A stretch of 64,000 nt of DNA from the NCBI RefSeq assembly GCF_027706745.1, contig NZ_JAQFWP010000022.1:24374-88373 (forward strand), read 5' to 3'. Below are positions 34,276 through 48,542 of this stretch, in pieces. The notes under the pieces were generated by a model that was given only the letters and a program-made list of their open reading frames with translations, was not told where the DNA came from and did not search any database. The position numbers and the translations under genes were made by a program. This DNA comes from Nocardiopsis suaedae. GTDB taxonomy: Bacteria > Actinomycetota > Actinomycetes > Streptosporangiales > Streptosporangiaceae. How positions within the stretch are numbered: position 1 is the stretch's first letter; every line of letters begins with the position of its first letter.

Positions 34276-35231
34276 ACGGCGTGATCGCTGTTTGCCCACC
34301 TGGCCAGCACCTCCTTCGCGAGATCCCGATAGGCGGTCGCCCCCGCCGACGAGGTGTCGAAGCGGGTGATGGGCTCCCCCGCGACGGTCGCGTCGGGGAA
34401 GCGGATGGTCCGGTTGATCACGGTGCCGTACACCTTGTCGCCGAAGCCCTCCACGATGGTGGACAGGACCTCGCGCGCGTGCAGCGTGCGCGGGTCGTAC
34501 ATGGTGCCCAGGAACCCGTCGATCACCAGTTCCTCGTTGAGGCGCTCCTGCACCTTCTCGATGGTGTCCATCAGCAGCGCCACCCCGCGCAGCGCGAAGA
34601 ACTCGCACTCCAGCGGCACCACAACGCCGTCGGCGGCGGTGAGCGCGTTGACGGTGAGCAGGCCCAGCGACGGCTGGCAGTCGATGAGGACCACGTCGTA
34701 GTCGTCCAGCACCGGTCTCAGCGCGCGCTTGAGCATCTGCTCACGGGCGACCTCGCCGACCAGCTGCACCTCGGCGGCCGACAGGTCGATGTTGCTCGGG
34801 ATCAGGTCCAGCCCGTCCACGTCCGTCTTGAGCAGCACGTCCTCGACGGTGACGTCGCGCTCCATGAGCAGGTTGTAAACGGTCAGGTCCAGCTCGCGCG
34901 GGTCCAGCCGCCCCAGGCCCACCGACAGCGCCCCCTGCGGGTCGAAGTCGACGAGCAGCACCCGCCGCCCGAACTCGGCGATGGCCGCCCCGAGGTTGAT
35001 GGTGGTCGTGGTCTTGCCGACCCCGCCCTTCTGGTTGCACAGTGCCACGATCCGGGCCGGACCGTGGCGGTCCAGCGGCTCCGGATCCGGAAAGCTCGGC
35101 TTCGCTCGTGTCGTCTGCAGTTCGTCCCCCGTGCTGCGCGGTTCCCCCCACGGGCTGCTCGCCGCCGCGCCGTGCATGCCGTCGTCGATGGGGGCTCCCG
35201 CCTCCGCATCGTCGTATCGCGACCAGCTCAC
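34272..35231 (-). CDS. parA: ParA/Soj-family chromosome partitioning ATPase
   Basis: A 319-residue deviant-Walker ATPase. After a 55-residue divergent N-terminus comes IVALCNQKGGVGKTTTTINLG with the signature lysine of the deviant Walker A (KGGVGKT), VLLVDFDPQGALSVGLG, YDVVLIDCQPSLGLLTVNAL and PLECEFFALRGV. It lies next to scpAB rather than beside parB near oriC, so it is the second, scp-linked ParA known in actinomycetes. The GTG at 35231 follows GGGAGG. Confidence 0.92.
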   Translation of the reverse strand: MSWSRYDDAEAGAPIDDGMHGAAASSPWGEPRSTGDELQTTRAKPSFPDPEPLDRHGPARIVALCNQKGGVGKTTTTINLGAAIAEFGRRVLLVDFDPQGALSVGLGRLDPRELDLTVYNLLMERDVTVEDVLLKTDVDGLDLIPSNIDLSAAEVQLVGEVAREQMLKRALRPVLDDYDVVLIDCQPSLGLLTVNALTAADGVVVPLECEFFALRGVALLMDTIEKVQERLNEELVIDGFLGTMYDPRTLHAREVLSTIVEGFGDKVYGTVINRTIRFPDATVAGEPITRFDTSSAGATAYRDLAKEVLARWANSDHAV

Positions 35232-35429
35232 AACCCTTTGACCTCCCTACGGACCGGCTGCCCGGGCCCGGTGGGCCCACCGAGCGGCCGGCCGTCGGAA
35301 ACAACTCGCCATGTCGACAGCGGCCTGCCGTCGTGCGGCGACTCTAGAACGTCCGCACGGGGTGATTCAACGCGACACTCTACGCGCTCAGGGCGCGCCC
35401 GTGCCGCACTTGTCGGACTCGGAAGCCCG

Positions 35430-36407
35430 TCAGCGGCGGGCCCTGGGGTGGCCGGCCGCGTACACCTCCCGCAGCCGGTCGACGGTCACCAGCGTGTAGA
35501 CCTGCGTGGTGCTCACCGAGGCGTGCCCCAGCAGCTCCTGGACCACGCGCACGTCCGCGCCGCCGTCGATGAGGTGGGTGGCGAAGGAGTGGCGCAGGGT
35601 GTGCGGGGAGACGTCGCGCAGCCCGGCGCGCTCGGCCGCCGCGCGCAGCACCGCCCAGGCGCCCTGACGGGTCAGCCTGCCGCCGCGCGCGTTGAGGAAC
35701 AGGGCCGGGGCGCCGCGGCCCGATGCGGCCAGCGCGGGCCGCCCCCGCACCAGGTAGGCCTGGACCGACTCCCGCGCGAACCGGCCGACCGGCACCACGC
35801 GCTCCTTGCCGCCCTTCCCGCGGAAGCGCACCACCCCGCCGTCCTCGGCCCCGGGCGGCGCCGGGCCGGTCACGTCGTCAACGTCCAGGCCCACCGCCTC
35901 GGAGATGCGGGCGCCCGTCCCGTAGAGCAGCTCCAGCAGGGCGCGGTCGCGCAGCGCGCGCGGGTCCCCTTCGGACCCGGCCGCCTCCAGCAGGGCCTCG
36001 ATGTCCTCCAGCGGGACCGCCTTGGGCAGCCGACGCATCGGGCGCGGGGGGCTGACCTCCGCGGCCGGGTCGGCCGGGGCGAGCCCCTCCCGGAGCGCGA
36101 ACCGGTGCAGGCCCCGGACCGCCACGACCGCGCGGCCCGCCGAGTTCCCGCCGAGCGGGGGGTGCTCCTCGTCGCCCTCGCGCAGCGCGCGCAGGAACGC
36201 CGACACGTCCCCGGCCGCGACCCCGGCGAGCGACGCCAGCCCGCGCGACTCCAGGAACAGCACGTATCTTCGCAGGTCACGCCTGTAAGAGGCGAGAGTG
36301 TTGGCCGCCAGTCCGCGTTCGACGGCCAGGTGGTCGAGGTAGGTCCGCACCGCGGCGGCGGCGTCGCTCCGGTCCGCCACGGCCTCGTGCTCGGCGCTCG
36401 TCGTCAT
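35430..36407 (-). CDS. xerD: Tyrosine recombinase XerD
   Basis: A 325-residue site-specific recombinase resolving chromosome dimers at dif with XerC. The SAM-like core-binding domain (about 17-110) precedes the catalytic domain with the full set: R167 (TGARISE), K198 (GKGGKER), H269 and R272 (HTLRHSF), H295 ([11 protein letters not shown]) and nucleophile Y304. I chose ATG 36407 because GGGAAG lies 8 nt upstream; the ATG at 36446 has no ribosome site. The next gene upstream on this strand is the Nudix hydrolase, beyond a terminator-like hairpin. Confidence 0.95.
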   Translation of the reverse strand: MTTSAEHEAVADRSDAAAAVRTYLDHLAVERGLAANTLASYRRDLRRYVLFLESRGLASLAGVAAGDVSAFLRALREGDEEHPPLGGNSAGRAVVAVRGLHRFALREGLAPADPAAEVSPPRPMRRLPKAVPLEDIEALLEAAGSEGDPRALRDRALLELLYGTGARISEAVGLDVDDVTGPAPPGAEDGGVVRFRGKGGKERVVPVGRFARESVQAYLVRGRPALAASGRGAPALFLNARGGRLTRQGAWAVLRAAAERAGLRDVSPHTLRHSFATHLIDGGADVRVVQELLGHASVSTTQVYTLVTVDRLREVYAAGHPRARR

Positions 36408-36486
36408 CACCCGGCTTCCCGCGATTTCCGGGACAGATGATGCCATAAGGGTGCGCCGTCGGCGGGAAAGGCGCGCAAACGAAAGC

Positions 36487-36512
36487 GCCGCGGCCCCTTT
36501 CGGGACCGCGGC
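36487..36512 (-). terminator. Terminator of the pyrG-nudix unit
   Basis: GCCGCGGTCCC and GGGGCCGCGGC (11 positions, one mismatch) with a tetraloop, followed on the minus strand by GCTTTCGTTT, a partial U-tract. Confidence 0.7.
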
Positions 36513-36594
36513 ACCCTCCTCCGGACTCGGCGGCCCTACCGCGCCGCCGGCGCCATGCGCCCGGCCGCCCGGCGGGGCGGGGTCCGGGCTCCGG

Positions 36595-37220
36595 TCACTC
36601 GGCCGGGCGCAGCGAGGCGAACCCGTCGCGCTCGGCGGCGGCCGCCGCCAGCACGCCGACCACCGTCGCACCGTTGCGCACCCGGGCCTCCGACACCGCG
36701 CGCACCGCCTCTTCCAGCGGCACCCACTCGGGGTGCAGGTCGGCCTCCTCGTGCAGGCGGACGAAGGTCTGCTCCGCCTCGGGGACCGGGCTCACGCCCC
36801 GCCCCAGGAACACCTGGATGCGCTCGCTGGAGAACCCCGGCGACGGGTAGAAGTCGGCCAGCTCGAACCAGCGCTCCGCGCGGTGCCCGGCCTCCTCCTC
36901 CAGCTCCCGCATGGCGGTGCGCACCGGGGCCTCGCCCTCCTCGTCGCGCACCCCCGCGGGCAGTTCCCACAGGCGCTCGCCCACCGCGTGCCGGTACTGG
37001 TGCACCATCAGCACCCGGCCGGCCTCGTCCAGGGCCAGCGCCGCCGCCGCGCCCGGGTGCACCAGGTACTCGCGGGACACCTCCTCGGGCCCGTCGGCGC
37101 CGGGCAGGGCCAGCCGGTCCACGTGCACCCGCGTCTTGGCGCCCCGGAAGGGCACCTCGCGCGCGAGCGGGTCGCGCCGGTCGGGCACGTCGGCGGGCTT
37201 GCCGCCGTGGTGGGCGCCCA

Positions 37221-37221
<1 letters not shown>
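36595..37221 (-). CDS. Nudix hydrolase, ADP-ribose pyrophosphatase type
   Basis: A 208-residue Nudix enzyme. The Nudix box is [24 protein letters not shown], read in pieces [10 protein letters not shown]...RELEEEAG, within the standard GX5EX7REUXEEXGU pattern; the preceding [21 protein letters not shown] and following [16 protein letters not shown] match the ADP-ribose pyrophosphatase subgroup. It hydrolyses ADP-ribose-like nucleotides to AMP and sugar phosphate. The start overlaps the pyrG stop (ATGA), so it is coupled to CTP synthase, a common actinobacterial arrangement. Confidence 0.92.
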
Positions 37222-40894
<3,673 letters not shown>

Positions 40895-41365
40895 GGAAGA
40901 GGCCCTTCCGGTCCGGCGGCACCCGGGACCGCCCCGGGAGGGGCGGCGCCGCAGAAAGGTACCCCGGGCCGGTCCCCGCCCGCCAGGGCCCACGAGCGGG
41001 ACCACGCCGTGCGCTTCCCGTCCGATGGTCACGCCACCATCGGCGATCTCCGCAGGTCCCCGTGCGCCCCCTGGGCGCACGGGACGCGACCGCCTCCGAG
41101 CTCGGGGCGCAGTCGCACTCGCCCCTTGACCCGGCCCCCGCCTTTTGGGGGCGCTTTTCCCGAGACCGACGGCACAGGGGCGGCGGTCGGCGACGGGGCG
41201 CGAGGCTCGGTCTCCCGCGGAACGCCCGCCCATCCGCACGGGGTCTCAAGCGGGCGGCCCCCGGCCCGCCCTCGGCGCCGCGCCGACCGTGCTCACCTGG
41301 ACCGGCACCCCGCCCTTCGGCGACGCGGCCCCGGCCGCCCGCCGGTGGCGGTCGCTTCATCCGGC
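40895..41365. other. Gene-less stretch upstream of ggt
   Basis: 471 bp. GCCCCC and GGGGGC at about 41134-41152 form a short hairpin followed by GCTTTT on the plus strand, but no plus-strand gene precedes it. The ggt promoter should lie near the left end; no consensus seen. Confidence 0.35.
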
Positions 41366-42361
41366 TCAGCGCATCGCCGTGGCCGGGCGGGCCTCCCAGG
41401 TGGTCCAGAGGGGGCGGTAGCCCATCCGGGCCCAGAACGGGGTCGACAGCGGGTTCATCAGCGAATGGTCCAGCAGCACCGTCTCGGCCCCGCAGGTGTC
41501 CAGCGCCTGGTGGGCCTGCTCCACCAGGGCCGTGCCGATCCCCCGGCCGCGCTCGCCCTCGGTCACGATGCCGTACCCGATGTGGGCCGCCGACGACGCC
41601 GACACCAGCGGCCCCGTCCACCGCGCGCGCTGCGGCGGGGTCACCCACACCAGGCCCACCATCCGGCCGCGCCGCTCGGCCACCCATATCCAGGACGGGC
41701 GCCGGTTCAGCGCCGCCGACAGCACGCTGCGGGTCTGCCCGGCCGTCTCCTGCTGCACGAAGACCCCGCCGAAGCGCTCCTCGAAGCGGTGCTGCTCCAT
41801 CAGCAGGCCCACGGCCGGGGTCAGGTCCTGCCGGTCGGCCATCCGGAACGCCACGTCGCGCGGGGGCAGCGAGGGCGGCACCCCGCGCCCGCGCGGGCGC
41901 ACCGACAGCACACTGTAGGGCTGCAGGCCGTGCCGCTGGAGCGGCGCTATGCCGCACACGTCGCGGGAGGGCCAGGTCAGCAGCGCCGAGGACTCCGCCC
42001 CGGTGCCGCCGGGCTGGGCCTCCAGCTGGTCCTTCCAGCTCGTCAGCAGCGAGTCCAGGGCCCCCTCGGGGTCGGGGCCGCCGATCACCGGGGTCAGCCA
42101 GTGCTGGTCGGGCATCCCCCAGGTGCGGCCCACCTCGCCGGGCTGGTACCAGGAGTAGCGCATGGTGCCCGCGGCGACGGTGCGGCCCGCCTCGTCGCTG
42201 ACGGTGAGCAGGGTGTCCCCGGCGCGGCGCAGGCGCGGGGGCGCGGGCAGCAGCGGGTCGACCGCGGCCCAGCGCAGCGCCGCCGACTCGGCCAGCGCCT
42301 CGTAGCCGGTCCCGCGCCCGGGCAGGTCGCCGCGGCGCACGCGCGCGACATAGCCGCTCAT
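41366..42361 (-). CDS. GNAT-family N-acetyltransferase (two-domain)
   Basis: A 331-residue protein with a poorly conserved N-terminal half and a typical GNAT domain in the C-terminal half: FVAERRGRMVGLVWV-like strand, IGYGIVTEGERGRGIGTALVEQAHQAL (the acetyl-CoA pyrophosphate loop RGRGIGTAL) and NPLSTPFWARMGYRPLW. The length and the N-terminal domain suggest a duplicated GNAT fold with one active half. The start ATG at 42361 has a very strong GGAGGGTGGAGG site. The substrate is unknown. Confidence 0.88.
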   Translation of the reverse strand: MSGYVARVRRGDLPGRGTGYEALAESAALRWAAVDPLLPAPPRLRRAGDTLLTVSDEAGRTVAAGTMRYSWYQPGEVGRTWGMPDQHWLTPVIGGPDPEGALDSLLTSWKDQLEAQPGGTGAESSALLTWPSRDVCGIAPLQRHGLQPYSVLSVRPRGRGVPPSLPPRDVAFRMADRQDLTPAVGLLMEQHRFEERFGGVFVQQETAGQTRSVLSAALNRRPSWIWVAERRGRMVGLVWVTPPQRARWTGPLVSASSAAHIGYGIVTEGERGRGIGTALVEQAHQALDTCGAETVLLDHSLMNPLSTPFWARMGYRPLWTTWEARPATAMR

Positions 42362-42709
42362 CCTCCACCCTCCCTGACCGCTTCCGTGGTGCTCGCGGAG
42401 CGAGGCCGTCCGGACGCGGTCCGTGAACATCCACGGAACGTGCACCGGGTGGTGACGGACCGTCGTCCGCCGACCGCGACGAGTCTAGCGCCCGCTCGGG
42501 TGCATACCGGGCAGAACACCGAATTCCGTTACCTATCCGATTCGGTGCAATCCCATTTCGGATATTTCCCGTCAGCCGCCACCGTACTCGACACCGCTCT
42601 GGCCGGATCCGGCGGGACCCGCGCAACGGCGGGGATCATGCGGAGCGGCACGGCGGCGCCCCGCCCCGGACCCTACCGGCGGGTCGGCCCCGGCCGGCCC
42701 GGGCGGGGC
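42362..42709. promoter_or_regulatory. AT-rich upstream region of the GNAT gene with inverted repeat
   Basis: 348 bp, with an unusually AT-rich patch at about 42515-42580. TATCCGA (42534-42540) and TCGGATA (42558-42564) are perfect 7-bp inverted arms 17 bp apart, a plausible operator for a dimeric regulator reading leftward into the GNAT gene. uvrB ends at the right. Confidence 0.45.
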
Positions 42710-44803
<2,094 letters not shown>

Positions 44804-44963
44804 GCCGCCCCCATCGTCGCCTCGTGCAGCGCGGGCAGCCCGTGCCCGCCCCTCCAACCTAGCGCCGCCCTGCGACAGCGCCGGACCGCCGCGTGCAACG
44901 CACCCGGCCGCCCGCCGATTCCCACGGGCAGCCCCGCGGACCGGCGGCGCCGCGCGCCCGGCG

Positions 44964-45566
44964 TCAGGCCCGGTCGGCGCGGGCCCGCAGCTCCTTGTCC
45001 ACCTCGGCGACGCGCGCGTCCAGGTCCCCGATCGGCCCGGCGTTGTCCACCACGATGTCGGCGGCCGCCAGCCGCTCCTCCCGGGAGGCCTGCGCCGCGA
45101 TGCGGGCGCGCGCCTGCTCCTCGGGCATGCCCCGGTCCTCCACCAGGCGCCGCACCCGCACCTCCTCGGGCGCGTCCACGACCACCACCAGGTCGTACAT
45201 CCCCTGCAGCCCGTTCTCCACCAGCAGCGGCACGTCGTAGACCACCACCGCGTCCCCGGGCGCCCGCGCCATCAGCTCCTCGGTGCGCTCGGCCACCCGG
45301 GGGTGCACGATCCCGTTCAGCCGCTCCAGCTTCGCGGTGTCGGAGAAGACGATCGCGCCCAGCCGGGGCCGGTCCAGCCGCCCGTCGGCGTCCAGTACCC
45401 CCGCGCCGAACTCGGCCACCACCTCGGCCAGGCCGGGGGTGCCCGGCTCCACGACCTCGCGGGCGATCGCGTCGGCGTCGATGACCAGCGCGCCCGAGGC
45501 GGCCAGGCGCCGCGCGACCTCGCTCTTGCCGGAGCCGATGCCCCCGGTCAGTCCCACTCGAAGCAT
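44964..45566 (-). CDS. coaE: Dephospho-CoA kinase
   Basis: A 200-residue kinase for the last step of coenzyme A synthesis. P-loop [18 protein letters not shown], then [38 protein letters not shown] and [20 protein letters not shown] match the short bacterial CoaE; the C-terminal UPF0157 domain found in mycobacterial CoaE is missing, as in most bacteria. The ATG at 45566 starts the P-loop domain; the GNAT gene upstream ends 10 bp before. Confidence 0.95.
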   Translation of the reverse strand: MLRVGLTGGIGSGKSEVARRLAASGALVIDADAIAREVVEPGTPGLAEVVAEFGAGVLDADGRLDRPRLGAIVFSDTAKLERLNGIVHPRVAERTEELMARAPGDAVVVYDVPLLVENGLQGMYDLVVVVDAPEEVRVRRLVEDRGMPEEQARARIAAQASREERLAAADIVVDNAGPIGDLDARVAEVDKELRARADRA

Positions 45567-45576
45567 GGGGCCGAGA

Positions 45577-46107
45577 CTACGGCACCGCCCCCTCGGGCGC
45601 GGCGGCGGGCACCGCCTTGCCCAGGTGCACCAGGGTGCGGTGGTCGGCGATGCGCTCGCGGGAGGCCTCGGTGTAGCCCAGGCCGCGGAACAGCCGCAGG
45701 GCGGCCTCGCTGCCGTGCCCCACGGACACGGCGAAGCGCTCCAGGGCCGGGTGGTCGGCGGCGGCCCGCCGCTCCAGCTCGGCCATGAGCGCCCGGCCGA
45801 TGCCGCGCCGCCGCGCGTCCGGCGCCACCGACAGCCGCCCGACCAGGAAGGCGCGCTCGGCGGCGGCGCCGCGCACGGCGCCCACGATGCGCCCGCCCAG
45901 CACCGCCTTGAGGACCGGCCCGCGGTCGAAGGCGGCCCGCACCTGTTGCCCGGTCTCGGCCAGCGGCGGCAGGTAGGGGTCGCCGTAGAGCTGCGCCTCG
46001 GACAGGTAGGCGGCGCGCTGCAGGGTCCAGATCTCCCCGGCGTCCTCGGGGGAGGCCTCGGCGAGGACCGGGGCGGCGGTCGGTTCGGGCGGGGTCTCGG
46101 CGCGCAT
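45577..46107 (-). CDS. GNAT-family N-acetyltransferase
   Basis: A 176-residue single-domain acetyltransferase. The N-terminal [23 protein letters not shown] and the acetyl-CoA loop [24 protein letters not shown] (RRRGIGRAL) are clear, followed by [15 protein letters not shown]. It lies 10 bp upstream of coaE on the same strand, so the two are likely co-transcribed. GAGAGGGACGCC precedes the ATG. The substrate is unknown. Confidence 0.9.
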   Translation of the reverse strand: MRAETPPEPTAAPVLAEASPEDAGEIWTLQRAAYLSEAQLYGDPYLPPLAETGQQVRAAFDRGPVLKAVLGGRIVGAVRGAAAERAFLVGRLSVAPDARRRGIGRALMAELERRAAADHPALERFAVSVGHGSEAALRLFRGLGYTEASRERIADHRTLVHLGKAVPAAAPEGAVP

Positions 46108-46146
46108 GGCGTCCCTCTCGCGTCCGGGTGCGCGCCGAGCATAGCG

Positions 46147-46178
46147 GAGGGCCGCCCCCCTGGCGGGGAGCGGCCCTC
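46147..46178 (-). terminator. Terminator of rpsA
   Basis: GAGGGCCGC and GCGGCCCTC form a perfect 9-bp outer stem, extended by C-rich/G-rich pairing inside, 46 bp after the rpsA stop. Confidence 0.75.
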
Positions 46179-46223
46179 GGCGGTTCGCTGTCCGGTTCCG
46201 GAGTCCCGGAGCGGGGTCGGTGG

Positions 46224-47723
46224 CTACTCGCCGCCGCCCGCGAGCTTCTCCCGCAGCGCGGCCAGGGCCTCGTCGGAGGCCAGGGCACCGCCGGTGGCGG
46301 CGTCCGAGCCGCCGCCGGAGGAGGCGGAGCCGCCGCCGGAGGGCGCCGGAGCGGCCTCCTCCTCGTACCCGCCGCCGGCCTCGGCCTCGGCCTCGGCGGC
46401 ACGGGCCTCGGCGACCTGCTTGCGGTGCGCCTCGAAGCGGGCCTGCGCCATGGCGTACTGGCGCTCCCACTCGTCGCGCTGGGTCTCGAAGCCCTCCATC
46501 CACTCGCCGGTGTCGGGGTCGAAGCCCTCGGGGTACTTGTAGTTCCCCTGCTCGTCGTACTCGGCGGCCATGCCGTAGAGCGTGGGGTCGAACTCCTCCT
46601 GCTCGGGGGAGACGCTCTCGTTGGCCTGCTTGAGCGACAGGCTGATGCGGCGGCGGTCCAGGTCGATGTCGATGATCTTGACGAAGATCTCGGTGCCGAC
46701 CTGCACGACCTGCTCGGGGATCTCCACGTGGCGCTCGGCCAGCTCGGAGATGTGCACCAGGCCCTCGATGCCCTCCTCGACGCGGACGAACGCACCGAAC
46801 GGCACCAGCTTGGTGACCTTGCCCGGAACGACCTGCCCGATCTGGTGGGTGCGGGCGAACTGCTGCCAGGGGTCCTCCTGTGTGGCCTTGAGCGACAGGG
46901 AGACGCGCTCGCGCTCCATGTCGACGTCCAAGACCTCGACGGTGACCTCCTGGCCGACCTCCACGACCTCGCTCGGGTGGTCGATGTGCTTCCAGGACAG
47001 CTCCGAGACGTGCACCAGGCCGTCCACGCCGCCCAGGTCGACGAAGGCGCCGAAGTTGACGATCGAGGAGACCACGCCCTTGCGGATCTGGCCCTTCTGC
47101 AGGGTGTTGAGGAAGGTCTGGCGGACCTCCGACTGCGTCTGCTCCAGCCAGGCGCGGCGGGACAGGACCACGTTGTTGCGGTTCTTGTCCAGCTCGATGA
47201 TCTTGGCCTCGAGCTCGCGGCCGACGTAGGGCTGCAGGTCGCGGACGCGGCGCATCTCCACCAGCGAGGCGGGCAGGAACCCGCGCAGGCCGATGTCGAG
47301 GATCAGACCGCCCTTGACGACCTCGATCACCGTGCCGGTGACGACGCCGTCCTCTTCCTTGATCTTCTCGATCGTGCCCCAGGCGCGCTCGTACTGGGCG
47401 CGCTTCTTGGACAGGATCAGCCGGCCCTCCTTGTCCTCCTTCTGGAGGACCAGGGCCTCGACGTGGTCGCCGACGGCCACGACCTCGCCCGGGTCGACGT
47501 CGTGCTTGATCGACAGCTCCCGGGAGGGGATGACCCCTTCGGTCTTGTAGCCGATGTCGAGCAAGACCTCGTCTCGATCGACCTTCACAATGGTGCCTTC
47601 AACGATGTCCCCATCGTTGAAGTACTTGATGGTCTCGTCGATCGCCGCGAGGAAGGCTTCCTCGGACCCGATGTCGTCGACCGCTACCTGGGGTGTCGAG
47701 GTTGCCTCGGTGCTGCTCGTCAT
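46224..47723 (-). CDS. rpsA: 30S ribosomal protein S1
   Basis: A 499-residue mRNA-binding ribosomal protein with four S1 (OB-fold) repeats, visible as GDIVEGTIVKVDRDEVLLDIGYKTEG, GVVTGTVIEVVKGGLILDIGLRGFLP, GQIRKGVVSSIVNFGAFVDLGGVDGL and GQVVPGKVTKLVPFGAFVRVEEGIEG in fragments. Repeats 3 and 4 are the most canonical. An acidic Gly/Ala/Ser-rich tail follows, as in other actinomycetes; the E. coli protein has six repeats. A consensus promoter lies about 120 bp upstream. Confidence 0.97.
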   Translation of the reverse strand: MTSSTEATSTPQVAVDDIGSEEAFLAAIDETIKYFNDGDIVEGTIVKVDRDEVLLDIGYKTEGVIPSRELSIKHDVDPGEVVAVGDHVEALVLQKEDKEGRLILSKKRAQYERAWGTIEKIKEEDGVVTGTVIEVVKGGLILDIGLRGFLPASLVEMRRVRDLQPYVGRELEAKIIELDKNRNNVVLSRRAWLEQTQSEVRQTFLNTLQKGQIRKGVVSSIVNFGAFVDLGGVDGLVHVSELSWKHIDHPSEVVEVGQEVTVEVLDVDMERERVSLSLKATQEDPWQQFARTHQIGQVVPGKVTKLVPFGAFVRVEEGIEGLVHISELAERHVEIPEQVVQVGTEIFVKIIDIDLDRRRISLSLKQANESVSPEQEEFDPTLYGMAAEYDEQGNYKYPEGFDPDTGEWMEGFETQRDEWERQYAMAQARFEAHRKQVAEARAAEAEAEAGGGYEEEAAPAPSGGGSASSGGGSDAATGGALASDEALAALREKLAGGGE

Positions 47724-47844
47724 GTGTGGGTGGACTCCGGATACGGACAATGGCTAGAAGGTCACGCCGTCGCCGCCCGTCTGCGATGGTTCATGCGGTC
47801 GTGAGAGAACCGCGGTGCGCACGGGTGGCCACAACGCTTCGGCC

Positions 47845-47873
47845 AGAATATGAGACCCGCGCCCCCTGGTCAA
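47845..47873 (-). promoter_or_regulatory. Housekeeping promoter for rpsA
   Basis: On the minus strand TTGACC (47868-47873) and TATTCT (47845-47850) are separated by exactly 17 bp, close to the consensus for the principal sigma factor. This would give rpsA an untranslated leader of about 115 nt. Confidence 0.8.
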
Positions 47874-47994
47874 TCGGAATCCCGGCCCGCTATCGGGCCA
47901 AGTCCCCATTCTGGGCATGCTACCCGCCCGCGCCCGCGAGCGGAAAGACGCCCCGCCCCGCGCGCCGGACCCGAAACGGCGCCCCGGGGCCGGC

Positions 47995-48423
47995 TCAGTC
48001 GTCGCTTCGGCAGGACCGGGACCGCTTCAGCGCCGAGCGGCGGCGCTTGTCCTCCACCCTGCGGCGCCGCGCCGCCCTGCTGGGCCGGGTGGCCCGGCGC
48101 TCGCGCGGCGGCGGGGCGCACGCGGCGGCAAGCGCCGAGCGCAGCCGCTCGGCCGCCAGCTCCCGGTTGCGGGCCTGGGAGCGGGTGTCGGAGGCGGTCA
48201 CCGTCAGCACCGTCCCCCGCAGCCGCCCGGCCAGCCGCTCCAGGGCGCGCTCGCGCTGGCGCCCGGTCAGCGCGGAGGTCGCGGCCACGTCCAGCGACAC
48301 CGACACCCGTGTGTCGGAGGTGTTGACATGCTGGCCGCCCGGCCCGCCCGAACGGGAGAAGCGCCAGACCAGCTCCGCCTCGGGCAGTGCGGGGCCGCGC
48401 CCCGCGGCGCCCTTGTCCGCCAT
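47995..48423 (-). CDS. arfB: Alternative ribosome-rescue factor ArfB (GGQ peptidyl-tRNA hydrolase)
   Basis: A 142-residue release-factor-like protein. The GGQ loop SGGPGGQHVNT (Q31) that hydrolyses peptidyl-tRNA is intact, VSVSLDVAATSALT follows, and the C-terminal tail is strongly basic (RRRRVEDKRRRSALKRSRS), which is the part that enters the empty mRNA channel of stalled ribosomes. Length is as expected for ArfB/YaeJ. It lies between polA and rpsA on the same strand. Confidence 0.93.
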   Translation of the reverse strand: MADKGAAGRGPALPEAELVWRFSRSGGPGGQHVNTSDTRVSVSLDVAATSALTGRQRERALERLAGRLRGTVLTVTASDTRSQARNRELAAERLRSALAAACAPPPRERRATRPSRAARRRRVEDKRRRSALKRSRSCRSDD

Positions 48424-48542
48424 CGGTGTCCCTCCCTCGATTCCGCTCAGAGCGTAGCCGCCGAAACGCCGAAAGGCACGCCGGTTTCACCGCGGCCCCG
48501 GCCGCGCCGCCCCGGAGGGCGGGACCGGGGCCGCGCGCCGGC

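Noticed and set aside
41134..41160. Terminator GCCCCC-GCCTTTT-GGGGGC-GCTTTT
   Set aside because: It would act on the plus strand, where no gene precedes it; the 6-bp stem may be chance.
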